A stretch of DNA of 64,000 bases from Solidesulfovibrio alcoholivorans DSM 5433 (lineage in GTDB: Bacteria; Desulfobacterota; Desulfovibrionia; Desulfovibrionales; Desulfovibrionaceae). Of the stretch, positions 44,910 through 52,596 are shown in pieces; the first letter of the stretch is position 1; each line of letters opens with the position of its first letter. The stretch covers positions 124,001-188,000 of the forward strand of contig NZ_JNJA01000003.1 of the NCBI RefSeq assembly GCF_000702665.1, given 5' to 3'. Below the pieces are notes generated by a model that saw only the letters and a program-made list of their open reading frames with translations, ran no database searches and was not told the DNA's origin. The translations under genes and the position numbers were made by a program.

Positions 44910-45230
44910 TCTCCATTGAAGAGTATTTTTTTATTTATTATTGCCCTTACACGCTTTTATGAAGTCACTGCGTTATTACCAAACCGTTATCTATTTTGTG
45001 TCACTCTCTTGTGTCCACAAGAGAGATAGGCTATGCGCTCATGCTTGTCTTGCCGCGCATCTGTATCGATACCGGCACACTCCTTAATCTATTTATCCAC
45101 AGAGCATTGGCAGCCGTACTTGCCAACAGTCATATCGTATTGCACTTCTTCAACAATACAATGGTGTCTGGTTTTTTTTCGAGACATACTATATCGAAGG
45201 CTCATCATTCCTTCATCAACGCGATCCGTT
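44910..45230 (+). other. AT-rich gene-free flank of the island
   Basis: No convincing gene. A frame from GTG 44996 runs 96 codons into the right repeat and ends with the same C-terminus as the upstream gene (RPFTGLRLRV), but shows no recognisable protein before that. Contents seen: a T-rich stretch after the glycosyltransferase stop, a perfect 10-bp inverted repeat CTCTCTTGTG/CACAAGAGAG with a 2-base centre (45004-45025), and one TTATCCACA DnaA-box sequence (45093-45101). Confidence 0.6.
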
Positions 45231-45286
45231 CCCGGCTGCTGGCCGCCACGACCCGGCCCTTTACGGGGCTGCGGCTTCGGGTATAA
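45231..45286 (+). repeat. 56-bp direct repeat, right copy
   Basis: Matches 43693-43748 at 55 of 56 bases. It adjoins the native ubiD leader, so it is probably the original chromosomal 3' end of the upstream gene. Confidence 0.92.
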
Positions 45287-45287
45287 T
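45260..45287 (+). promoter_or_regulatory. Promoter-like sequence for ubiD inside the right repeat
   Basis: TTTACG (45260-45265), 16 bp, then a perfect TATAAT (45282-45287), 53 bp before the ubiD ATG. The last T of TATAAT lies just outside the repeat; in the left copy the hexamer reads TATAAA. Confidence 0.55.
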
Positions 45288-45339
45288 GATTCGGATCGGC
45301 CTGTGCCGGACCAAGACCGACAGCTCTGGAGCATTCTCG

Positions 45340-46785
45340 ATGGCATACAAGGACTTGCAGGATTTTTTGAAGCTGCTGGAGAAGAAAGGGGAACTGAAAC
45401 GCATTGCCGCTCCCCTTGCCCCCTACCTGGAGATCGCCGAAGTCACGGACCGGGTCTCCAAGGCCGTGGGGCCGGCGCTTCTCTTCGAAAAGCCCAAGGA
45501 CGCACGCTTTCCCGTGCTCACCAACATGTACGGCTCCTACCCGCGCATGCACCTCGCGCTCGAGTGCGACGACCTCGACGCGCTCGGCCGGCGCATTGAC
45601 GCCGTGCTCGAGATGGAAAAGCCGGAAGGCCTCATCGACAAGCTCAAACTGCTGCCCAAGCTCGCCAAGATGGCCGGCATCTTTCCCAAGACCGTATCGA
45701 CCGGCCGCTGTCAGGACGTGGTGCTGACCGGCGACGCCGTGGACCTCTCCATCCTGCCCGTGTTGACCACCTGGCCCGGCGACGCCGGGCCTTTCATCAC
45801 CCTGCCCGTAGTCATCACCAAGGACCCGGTCACGGGCAAGCGCAATGTGGGCATGTACCGCATGCAGGTCTACGACAAGAACACCACCGGCATGCACTGG
45901 CACCGCCACAAGGGCGGCGCACACCACCATGCGCTGTCGAAAAAATCCGGCGAACGCCTGCCCGTGGCCGTGGCCCTGGGGCCGGACCCGGCCTGCACCT
46001 ATGCCGCAACCGCCCCCCTGCCCGACGACATCGACGAATTCCTTTTCGCCGGCTTCCTGCGCCAGGCTCCGGTCGAGCTCGTGCGCTGCAAGACCGTGGA
46101 CCTCGAGGTGCCGGCGTCCAGCCAGTTCGTGCTCGAAGGCTACGTGGAGCCCGGCGAACTGCGCTGGGAAGGCCCCTTCGGCGACCACACGGGCTACTAT
46201 TCCCTGGCCGACGACTACCCGGTCTTTCACGTGACCGCGCTGACCCACCGCAGCGACGCCATCTATCCGGCCACCCTGGTCGGGCCGCCGCCCATGGAGG
46301 ACAGCTACATCGGCAAGGCCACCGAGCGCCTGTTCCTGCCGCTGATCAAGAAGCAGCTGCCCGAAGTCGTGGACATGAGCCTGCCGCTCGAAGGCGTCTT
46401 CCACAACTTCTGCTTCGTCTCCATCGACAAACGCTATCCCGGACACACGCGCAAGATCATGTACGCCATCTGGGGCCTCGGGCAGATGATGTTCACCAAG
46501 TTCATCGTGGTCGTGGACGCGAACGTCAACGTGCACAACACGGCCGAGGTGCTGTGGCGGCTCGGCAACAACGTCGATCCCCGCCGCGACGTGGTCATCG
46601 TGGACGGCCCCCTCGACGTGCTCGACCATGCCGCGCCCCTGCCCTGCTACGGCGGCAAGATGGGCATCGACGCCACGAAAAAGGGTCCCGAGGACGGCCA
46701 CATGCGCGACTGGCCCGACTCCCTGACCATGTCCGCGGACGTCAAGGCCCGCATCGACGCCCTGTGGGGCGAGCTGGGACTGTAA
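45340..46785 (+). CDS. UbiD-family (menaquinone-type) decarboxylase
   Basis: A 481-residue prenylated-FMN-dependent decarboxylase. The signature GKRNVGMYRMQVYDKNTTGM near residue 167 is followed by HWHRHKGGAHHH. The E-R-E catalytic set appears in NVGMYR and in FVLEGYVEPGELRWEGPFGD with HTGYYS (near residue 265). It probably acts in quinone biosynthesis, where anaerobes use UbiD relatives for menaquinone; the exact substrate is uncertain. The ATG at 45340 follows GGAG by nine bases; an upstream frame from 45286 would start at the promoter and is less likely. tag follows after 3 bp. Confidence 0.88.
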   Translation: MAYKDLQDFLKLLEKKGELKRIAAPLAPYLEIAEVTDRVSKAVGPALLFEKPKDARFPVLTNMYGSYPRMHLALECDDLDALGRRIDAVLEMEKPEGLIDKLKLLPKLAKMAGIFPKTVSTGRCQDVVLTGDAVDLSILPVLTTWPGDAGPFITLPVVITKDPVTGKRNVGMYRMQVYDKNTTGMHWHRHKGGAHHHALSKKSGERLPVAVALGPDPACTYAATAPLPDDIDEFLFAGFLRQAPVELVRCKTVDLEVPASSQFVLEGYVEPGELRWEGPFGDHTGYYSLADDYPVFHVTALTHRSDAIYPATLVGPPPMEDSYIGKATERLFLPLIKKQLPEVVDMSLPLEGVFHNFCFVSIDKRYPGHTRKIMYAIWGLGQMMFTKFIVVVDANVNVHNTAEVLWRLGNNVDPRRDVVIVDGPLDVLDHAAPLPCYGGKMGIDATKKGPEDGHMRDWPDSLTMSADVKARIDALWGELGL

Positions 46786-46788
46786 ACC

Positions 46789-47370
46789 ATGTCCGCCGAA
46801 CCCGTGCGCTGTCCCTGGTGCGGGAGCGATCCGCTGTACGTGCACTACCACGACGCGGAATGGGGCGTGCCGCTGCACGACGACCGGGCGCTTTTCGAGC
46901 TGCTCCTCCTCGAAGGCGCGCAGGCGGGGCTGTCCTGGTACACCATCCTCAAGCGCCGCGAGGGCTACCGCGCGGCCTACGACGGCTTCGTTCCCGAGGT
47001 CGTTGCCGGGTACGGCCCGGACAAGCTGGCCGCCCTGGCCGCGGACGCGCGCATCGTGCGAAACCGCGCCAAGATCGCGGCTTCGGTGGCCAATGCCAAG
47101 GCGTTTCTGGCCGTGCGGGAAGCCTTCGGCTCCTTCGACGCCTATCTCTGGCGCTTCGTGGACGGGACCCCCATTGTCGGCAATTTCGCCGCCCTGGGCG
47201 AGGTGCCGCCGACCACGCCCCTGGCCGAGACGCTCAGCCGCGACCTGAAATCCCGCGGCTTCGGCTTCGTCGGCCCGACCATCGCCTACGCCTTCATGCA
47301 GGCGGCGGGGCTCGTCAACGACCACTTGCAGGGCTGCTTCCGCTTCCGGGAGCTCGCCGGGGCGCGGTAG
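46789..47370 (+). CDS. tag: 3-methyladenine DNA glycosylase I
   Basis: A 193-residue zinc-containing base-excision repair enzyme removing 3-methyladenine. The N-terminal CPWCGSDPLYVHYHDAEWGV, the aromatic block EGAQAGLSWYTILKRREGYR, and the C-terminal GFGFVGPTIAYAFMQAAGLV with NDHLQGCF contain the Cys/His zinc ligands and the base pocket. The stop overlaps the next GTG start (TAGTG). Confidence 0.95.
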   Translation: MSAEPVRCPWCGSDPLYVHYHDAEWGVPLHDDRALFELLLLEGAQAGLSWYTILKRREGYRAAYDGFVPEVVAGYGPDKLAALAADARIVRNRAKIAASVANAKAFLAVREAFGSFDAYLWRFVDGTPIVGNFAALGEVPPTTPLAETLSRDLKSRGFGFVGPTIAYAFMQAAGLVNDHLQGCFRFRELAGAR

Positions 47371-47870
47371 TGTTCCGCGAACCCCTGGCGCGCGGGCCGA
47401 TCTACACCATCGGCCACGGCAGTCTCGAGCGCGTGGCGTTCCTGAGCCTGCTCGCCTGCCAGGGCGTCAACATGCTGGTGGACGTACGCAGCCACCCTGT
47501 TTCGCGTTACCAGCCGCACTTTTCCAAGGACGCCCTGGCAGGGGCCTTGCGTTCCTGGGGCGTGGGCTACCTTTTCCTCGGCCGGGACCTGGGCGGCCTG
47601 ACACCGGGACGCGGCATCGAGGACGCGGTTTCCTTCGCCCGGGGCGTGGACCGGATCATGGACGCCTGGCGGCAGGCCCGGCGGCTGGCGCTTTTTTGCG
47701 CCGAGGAAGACCCGCGCAACTGCCATCGGGCCAACCGCATCGCCCCGGCGCTGCTCGCCCGGGGCGCGAAAGTGGTCCATATCCGGGGCGACGGCCGACT
47801 GGAGCCCCATACCGCGGCCTGGACCGACTTCGTCCAGGCCTGCCTTACCGGCGACAAGGAGCCGCGCTGA
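47370..47870 (+). CDS. DUF488-family protein
   Basis: A 166-residue protein with the DUF488 pattern: PIYTIGHGSLERVAFLSLLA at the start, VDVRSHPVSRYQPHFSKDAL, FLGRDLGGLTPGRG, and LALFCAEEDPRNCHRANRIA. The last block has the conserved cysteine and histidine. Function is unknown, though members often lie beside DNA-repair genes as here. The GTG start overlaps the tag stop by one base. Confidence 0.85.
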   Translation: MFREPLARGPIYTIGHGSLERVAFLSLLACQGVNMLVDVRSHPVSRYQPHFSKDALAGALRSWGVGYLFLGRDLGGLTPGRGIEDAVSFARGVDRIMDAWRQARRLALFCAEEDPRNCHRANRIAPALLARGAKVVHIRGDGRLEPHTAAWTDFVQACLTGDKEPR

Positions 47871-47954
47871 CGCGGCACGGGCACGACTGCAACGAAAAAG
47901 ACCGTCGGCCATGCGCTCCTGGGCGCGTGGCGTGCGGAAGGGAGGACGGGAGGC

Positions 47955-48209
47955 ATGGGCCAACCCGAGGAAGCTGACGCGACGTGGGTGGAAGTCTCGA
48001 GTTTTTGCCGGCCCTGCCGGCCCGAGCCGGCATTCGAGGAACTCGTGGCCGAGGATGTGGAACGCTGGCGCGGCATCGCCGTCGAGGCGGGCCTTGTCCC
48101 GGAAGACAACATCCGGGTGCGGCGCGGGGACGAGGAAGTGGCCGTGGAAGTGAGCCCCGCCCTCGACGCCTACTTCACGCCCGTGCAGACCCTGTGGAAG
48201 GCCGAGTGA
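47955..48209 (+). CDS. Small conserved-looking protein, function unknown
   Basis: An 84-residue acidic protein with a CxxC pair (FCRPCRPEPAFEELVAED) and no membrane segment. The ATG follows GGAGG. No family recognised. It converges on the YwbE-like gene. Confidence 0.5.
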   Translation: MGQPEEADATWVEVSSFCRPCRPEPAFEELVAEDVERWRGIAVEAGLVPEDNIRVRRGDEEVAVEVSPALDAYFTPVQTLWKAE

Positions 48210-48413
48210 TCACGCCCCGCCCTCGATTTCCCTGACCCGGCCGATCTGCCCGTCGGCCAGGCGCACCTTGATGCCGCGCGAATGGCGCGGCGCCTTGGTC
48301 AGGATGTCCTTGACCACGCCATGGGTGAGCGCGCCCGTGCGCTGGTCCTTTTTGAGCACGATGGCCACACGCAGCCCAGGGCGGATGTCGGCGCGCACCG
48401 TACCGTCAGGCAT
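48210..48413 (-). CDS. YwbE-family small protein
   Basis: A 67-residue protein matching the YwbE (DUF2196) family: IRPGLRVAIVLKKDQRTGAL, then THGVVKDILTKAPRHSRGIK and VRLADGQIGRVREI. It is a small beta-barrel-like fold of unknown role. The methyltransferase gene overlaps its start by eight bases, so the two are coupled. Confidence 0.8.
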   Translation of the reverse strand: MPDGTVRADIRPGLRVAIVLKKDQRTGALTHGVVKDILTKAPRHSRGIKVRLADGQIGRVREIEGGA

Positions 48414-49107
48414 GGCTGTGCTCCGGCGTGAAGCGCAGGAATTTGCGCGGCTTCTCGTAGCCTTCGGCCATGGGCGAAAGCGCCTCCATGCGCCAGCGCG
48501 GGGCGAAGAAATCGCGCACGTAGTCAAGCAGCAGAAAATCGCCGCCGTCCACGTACCGCGGCGCGTACCTCTCCCGCATCCGCCGCGGCGTCGTGCCGAG
48601 CTCCTTCCTGATCCAGTAGATCTTCTGCACCGAAAGAATCAACTCACGGTTCGAGAGGCGTTCCAGAAACGCCAACGCCGAGGCGACGCGATTTTCGGCG
48701 ACGAACGTCTTGCCGATAAATTCCACGAGCATGGCGATATCGAAGCGCCGCGCCAGCAGAGGGGATGCGGCGTCATCGAGATCGTGGCGTTCGAAGGAGA
48801 CGTGCGGCAGGCCGAAATGGCGCTTGAGCAGTTCGCAGCCCTCGAGCACCCGGGGTTCGCAGTCCACGCCGAGCACGTGCGCCGCGCCGCGCCGGCTGGC
48901 CTGGAAGGCGAAAAAGCCGAAATTGCAGCCGAGATCGACAACGGTGCGCCCGGTGAACGCGATGCGGGAAAAGGCCTCGAGGGTGTCGGCGTCGATGGGC
49001 TCCTTGCCGGGCATGAGCACGTGAAGATCCGTGTCGTACACGGTCCGGTAACGGTGTTCCGGCGCGATGGCGGCGGCCAGATCCAGAAACTGCTGCAACG
49101 GGGGCAT
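48406..49107 (-). CDS. SAM-dependent methyltransferase-like protein
   Basis: A 233-residue Rossmann-fold protein. Motif I is TVVDLGCNFGFFAFQASRRG near residue 55, the acidic loop is VLGVDCEPRVLEGCELLKRH, and DIAMLVEFIGKTFVAENRV lies near residue 125. Methyl transfer is likely; the substrate is unknown. The ATG at 49107 has GGAG six bases upstream. Confidence 0.75.
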   Translation of the reverse strand: MPPLQQFLDLAAAIAPEHRYRTVYDTDLHVLMPGKEPIDADTLEAFSRIAFTGRTVVDLGCNFGFFAFQASRRGAAHVLGVDCEPRVLEGCELLKRHFGLPHVSFERHDLDDAASPLLARRFDIAMLVEFIGKTFVAENRVASALAFLERLSNRELILSVQKIYWIRKELGTTPRRMRERYAPRYVDGGDFLLLDYVRDFFAPRWRMEALSPMAEGYEKPRKFLRFTPEHSHA

Positions 49108-49159
49108 TTGGACTCCGCGGGAATGGGATGGATAAGATTGCCCCAGAACGTCCGCAAGA

Positions 49160-51037
49160 TCAATCCGGCAACTGCGATAACACCGTTGCAATGCTTACGG
49201 CACGTTTCGGTCCCAGTCCCGTCCGGGCAGCGATCTCCGCGGCTCCGGCCGCTTTCATTGCGGCCACCGAGCCGAAGGCTTCCCACAACAGCTTCGCCGT
49301 CTTTGGCCCCACGCCCGGGCTGGCCAGCACGTCGCTGGCCAGCCCGGCCTTGTTGCGGGCCCGGCGCTGGCGGCCGATGGAAAATTCGTGCACCGCGTCG
49401 CGCACGCGTTGCAGGAAAAGGAGCTCCGGCGACCCCGGGCGCAGCGCCAGGGGGTTCTTGCGGCCCGGCACATGCACCACGTCGTGCATCTCGTTCTGGG
49501 CGCGCGTGTCGCCCTTGGCAATGGCGGCCAGGGCGAAAGCCCCGCCCGCGCCGGCCGCGTCGAGGGCCCGGGCGACGGCTTCGAGCTGCCCCTTGCCACC
49601 ATCGATAAGGAGCAGCTCCGGCCAGGGAGGGCCGGTGGCTGCGCGTTTGGCCGCAAAGGACGCCAGCGCCAGATAGTCGTCGGATGTGCCTTCGAGCTCG
49701 GGGAAGGCGTAGGCGCGGTAATCGCGCTTTTTCGGCGCGCCGTCCTCGAAGACGACAAGGCCCACGCGCACGCCGCGCCCACCCAGGTGGGAGACGTCCA
49801 CGGCCTCGATGCGCGAAAGCAGCGGCAGGCCGAACTTGGCCGCAAGCGAAGGCAGCACGTCGCGCTCGGCAGCCTTGGCCGCCTCCTCGGCGGCCCGGCG
49901 GGCGTTGACCTCGGCCAGGGCGAGGAGCTTGCGTTCCTCGCGGCCGCGCGGCGCGCCAAAGCGCACGGCCGCGCCCCGGCGCTCCTCCAGGATCTCGGCC
50001 AGGGCCTGGGCGTCGCCCTGCCCTTCGCCGCCGCCGTCGTCGGGACTTTCGTCCGCGCCGGCCGCATCGCCGCCGGCCTCCGGAGCCAGGGCTTCGGGCA
50101 CCACCACGCGGGGCGGGATGAAGCTCTCGGGCCGGTAGAACTGCGTCAGCGCGCTGCCTGCCGCCCAGACGGCCTCGCCGGCCTCCAGACCCGGGAAAAA
50201 GAAGGTCTTGCGGTCAAGCAACCGCCCCTGGCGCACGAACAGGATGCAAAGCCCCACACCCTGCGCCGTGGCGGCGAACCCGGCCACGTCCATGTCGACC
50301 AGGCGCGTGAGCACGGTCGCCTGGCCCTCGACGGTGCGGCGCATGGCCTTGAGCAGATCGCGCAGCCCGGCCGCCTTCTCGAAGGCGAGCGCCTCGGCCG
50401 CCTCGGCCATCTCCTTTTCCACGTTCTTGATGACCTCGGCCGAACGGCCCGTCAGGAACGCCTCCACCCGGCGCACGAGCGCCATGTATGCCTCGGCGTC
50501 CACGGCCTTGACGCACGGGGCCAGACACTGGCCGATGAAATGGTACAGGCACGGCCGCACGCGGTTGGCCATGGCCCGGTCGCCGCACTTGCGCAGGGGA
50601 AAGACGCGGCCGAGTTCCTTCCAGGTGGCCCTGGCGGCGGCGGCCGAGGTGAAGGGGCCGAAATAGGCCGCGCCGTCGCGCACCACACGCCGGGTGAAGG
50701 CGAGCCTGGGAAAGGGCGAGCGCTTGTCGAGCTTGAAAAGAATATAGTTCTTGTCGTCCTTGAGCACCACGTTGTAGCGCGGCCGGTACTTCTTGATCAG
50801 GCTCGACTCGAGGAGCAGCGCCTCCTTTTCCGAGGCGGTGAGCAGCACCTCCACGGCCTCCACCCGGGCGACCAGGGCGGCGGTCTTGACCGTATGGCCG
50901 GCGTCGCCGCGAAAATAGGAACCGAGGCGGGCGCGCAGGTTCTTCGCCTTGCCGACGTAGAGAATTTTCCCGCGCGGGCCTTTCATGAGATAAACGCCCG
51001 GGGAAGTTGGATAATTTTGTGTTTCGAAGACGAACAT
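49160..51037 (-). CDS. uvrC: Excinuclease ABC subunit C
   Basis: A 625-residue nucleotide-excision nuclease making both incisions with UvrB. The N-terminal GIY-YIG domain (PGVYLMKGPRGKILYVGKAK) is followed by a cysteine-containing block (CGDRAMANRVRPCLYHFIGQ, then CLAPC), a UVR motif near residue 210, and the RNase H-like domain (AVDVSHLGGRGVRVGLVVFE, LLLIDGGKGQLEAVARAL). A C-terminal helix-hairpin-helix pair (ASPGVGPKTAKLLWEAFGSV) closes the chain. It contains an acidic Gly/Asp-rich insert near residue 330. Confidence 0.97.
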   Translation of the reverse strand: MFVFETQNYPTSPGVYLMKGPRGKILYVGKAKNLRARLGSYFRGDAGHTVKTAALVARVEAVEVLLTASEKEALLLESSLIKKYRPRYNVVLKDDKNYILFKLDKRSPFPRLAFTRRVVRDGAAYFGPFTSAAAARATWKELGRVFPLRKCGDRAMANRVRPCLYHFIGQCLAPCVKAVDAEAYMALVRRVEAFLTGRSAEVIKNVEKEMAEAAEALAFEKAAGLRDLLKAMRRTVEGQATVLTRLVDMDVAGFAATAQGVGLCILFVRQGRLLDRKTFFFPGLEAGEAVWAAGSALTQFYRPESFIPPRVVVPEALAPEAGGDAAGADESPDDGGGEGQGDAQALAEILEERRGAAVRFGAPRGREERKLLALAEVNARRAAEEAAKAAERDVLPSLAAKFGLPLLSRIEAVDVSHLGGRGVRVGLVVFEDGAPKKRDYRAYAFPELEGTSDDYLALASFAAKRAATGPPWPELLLIDGGKGQLEAVARALDAAGAGGAFALAAIAKGDTRAQNEMHDVVHVPGRKNPLALRPGSPELLFLQRVRDAVHEFSIGRQRRARNKAGLASDVLASPGVGPKTAKLLWEAFGSVAAMKAAGAAEIAARTGLGPKRAVSIATVLSQLPD

Positions 51038-51153
51038 GGCCCCCCACGATAGCCCGGCGGCGACGCGGACTCAAGCCCAAGCATGACAACCTTTCGCCTT
51101 CGGGCTAAGGCTCCCTTGCTCTTGGAGAAAGACGCGTGTAGGAACAGGCGGAC

Positions 51154-51624
51154 ATGACAGCGACGCGACCCAGGCGGATTTCGGTCATCGGCGCGGGCTC
51201 CTGCGACGCGGCCACGGCCGCGCAGGCCCGACGGCTGGGTGCGCTGCTCGCCGCGCGTGGCTTCGAGGTCGTCTGCGGCGGCGGAGGCGGCGTCATGGAG
51301 GCCGTGTGCCTCGGCGCGCGGGAAGCCGGCGGCCGGACCATCGGCATCCTGCCCGGAAACGACCGGGAGGCGGCCAATCCCCACGTCGAAGTGGCCATCG
51401 CCACCGGCATGGGTATCGCGCGCAATGTTTTGGTGGTAGTAAACGGCGACGCGGCCGTCGCCGTGGCCGGCGGGGCCGGCACCCTGTCGGAAATCGGCCT
51501 GGCGCTCAAGCTCGGCCGGCCCGTGGTTGCCCTTGGCCACTACGGGACCCTGCCCGGGGTCGAAGCGGCCGCAAGCCCGGAAGAGGCGGCGCAGACCGTC
51601 GCCGCCCTGCTCGACGGCGCGTAA
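51154..51624 (+). CDS. LOG/TIGR00725-type Rossmann-fold protein
   Basis: A 156-residue nucleotide-binding-fold protein. VCGGGGGVMEAVCLGAREAG and AVAVAGGAGTLSEIGLALKL match the GGGxGxM and PGGxGTxxE-type motifs of the lysine decarboxylase-like/LOG superfamily and of the TIGR00725 group. Function is not established. It is divergent from uvrC. Confidence 0.8.
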   Translation: MTATRPRRISVIGAGSCDAATAAQARRLGALLAARGFEVVCGGGGGVMEAVCLGAREAGGRTIGILPGNDREAANPHVEVAIATGMGIARNVLVVVNGDAAVAVAGGAGTLSEIGLALKLGRPVVALGHYGTLPGVEAAASPEEAAQTVAALLDGA

Positions 51625-51644
51625 CGGTTGGGAGTTTTATCCGC

Positions 51645-52148
51645 ATGGTTGAAGTGTTGTGGGCGCCCTGGCGCATGGATTACATCCTCGGGCCCAAGCC
51701 CGACGCCTGCGTGTTCTGCCTGCCCGAGGACACCCATGACGACAGGGCGCGGCTGGTCCTGGCCCGGGGCCGGTACACGTTCGTCATCATGAACAAGTTT
51801 CCCTACAATTCCGGGCACCTGATGGTGACGCCCTTTCGCCACGCCAGCTGCCTCACCGAGCTCACGCCCGGGGAGGCGCTGGAAATGACCCGCGGCCTCA
51901 CCTATTGCACCAAGGCGATGCAGGAAGCCATGCGGCCCCAGGGCATCAACATCGGGCTCAATCTCGGCGAGGCGGCCGGAGCCGGCATCGCCGCCCATCT
52001 GCACTTCCAGATGGTGCCGCGCTGGAACGGCGACTCCTCGTTCATGGCCGTATTCGGAGAAACGCGGGTCGTGCCGCAGCTTCTGCTCTCCACGTATGAC
52101 CGGCTGTTACCGTTCTTCAAGGGTTACCACGCAACCGTTACGTCGTGA
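51645..52148 (+). CDS. HIT-family hydrolase or phosphorylase
   Basis: A 167-residue protein with the HIT histidine motif in the form AAHLHFQMVPRW near residue 123. Other family parts are LWAPWRMDYILGPKPDACVF and MNKFPYNSGHLMVTPFRH. A Gln replaces the last His, as in some Ap4A phosphorylase and GalT-like members, so a dinucleotide polyphosphate phosphorylase is a plausible guess. The ATG at 51645 follows GGGAG. Confidence 0.88.
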   Translation: MVEVLWAPWRMDYILGPKPDACVFCLPEDTHDDRARLVLARGRYTFVIMNKFPYNSGHLMVTPFRHASCLTELTPGEALEMTRGLTYCTKAMQEAMRPQGINIGLNLGEAAGAGIAAHLHFQMVPRWNGDSSFMAVFGETRVVPQLLLSTYDRLLPFFKGYHATVTS

Positions 52149-52161
52149 CAAGGAGGCCTCC

Positions 52162-52560
52162 ATGCGCGTGATCAAGGTGCTTTTCCTGCTCGTGTTCTTT
52201 TTCGTCTGCATGCTCTTTTTCGTGCAGAATACCGCCATTCTGGAAACGCCCCTGCTGCTCAAGCTCGGCGCGTTCGGCTACATGGTGCAAAGCCCGGCCG
52301 TGCCCTTCTACGTGGTGCTCCTGATCGCCTTCGTGGCGGGCGGGCTTTTCTGCACCCTGTACTTCCTGGCCGAGAAGGTCCGCCTGGCCACCAGCGTGCG
52401 CAGCCTGCAAAACAAGGTCAACGCCATGGAAAAGCAGCTCGCCGCCCAGAAGAAGTCCACGGTCGCCTCGCCCCTCGTGGCCCCGAGCTACGCCGCCGCG
52501 GCCCCGGCGACCCCGGCTCCCGCCGCCGCCCCGGCCACGGACAAAAAGGCCGACGCCTAG
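52162..52560 (+). CDS. LapA-domain membrane protein
   Basis: A 132-residue protein with two membrane helices (VLFLLVFFFVCMLFFVQNTA and VPFYVVLLIAFVAGGLFCTL), a short coiled coil and an Ala/Pro-rich tail. This is the LapA/YciS-type (DUF1049) layout, linked to LPS assembly in enterobacteria. AAGGAGG precedes the ATG. Confidence 0.85.
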   Translation: MRVIKVLFLLVFFFVCMLFFVQNTAILETPLLLKLGAFGYMVQSPAVPFYVVLLIAFVAGGLFCTLYFLAEKVRLATSVRSLQNKVNAMEKQLAAQKKSTVASPLVAPSYAAAAPATPAPAAAPATDKKADA

Positions 52561-52596
52561 CCGTCGCCGCGCTTTTCCGCCGTGGGGGAAATCAAG

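Larger units (their letters stand above)
43693..45286 (+). mobile_element. AT-rich glycosyltransferase island bounded by 56-bp direct repeats
   Basis: Insertion unit of 1538 bp (one repeat plus about 1.48 kb of AT-rich DNA) between a GC-rich gene and ubiD. It contains one glycosyltransferase and no integrase, transposase or recombination-directionality gene. GC in a sampled line is about one third, against roughly two thirds around it. Each flank inside the repeats carries AAGAGAGA-type inverted repeats: arms 43907-43915/43935-43943 on the left, and a perfect 10-bp stem 45004-45013/45016-45025 on the right. The pattern fits site-specific integration at a gene 3' end that regenerates the gene. 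Loss of a larger island is an alternative. Confidence 0.7.

Noticed and set aside
45093-45101. DnaA box TTATCCACA as evidence of a replication origin
   Set aside because: Only a single box is visible, with no cluster, no replication gene and no AT-rich unwinding repeats; chance occurrence in AT-rich DNA is likely.
44996-45286. A 96-codon frame fused to the duplicated C-terminus in the right repeat
   Set aside because: No ribosome site and no recognisable protein upstream of the repeat; sharing the last residues follows from the repeat alone.
43693-45286. Integron cassette with attC-like ends
   Set aside because: The repeat is the protein-coding end of the upstream gene and does not show the core-site layout of attC; no integron integrase is present.
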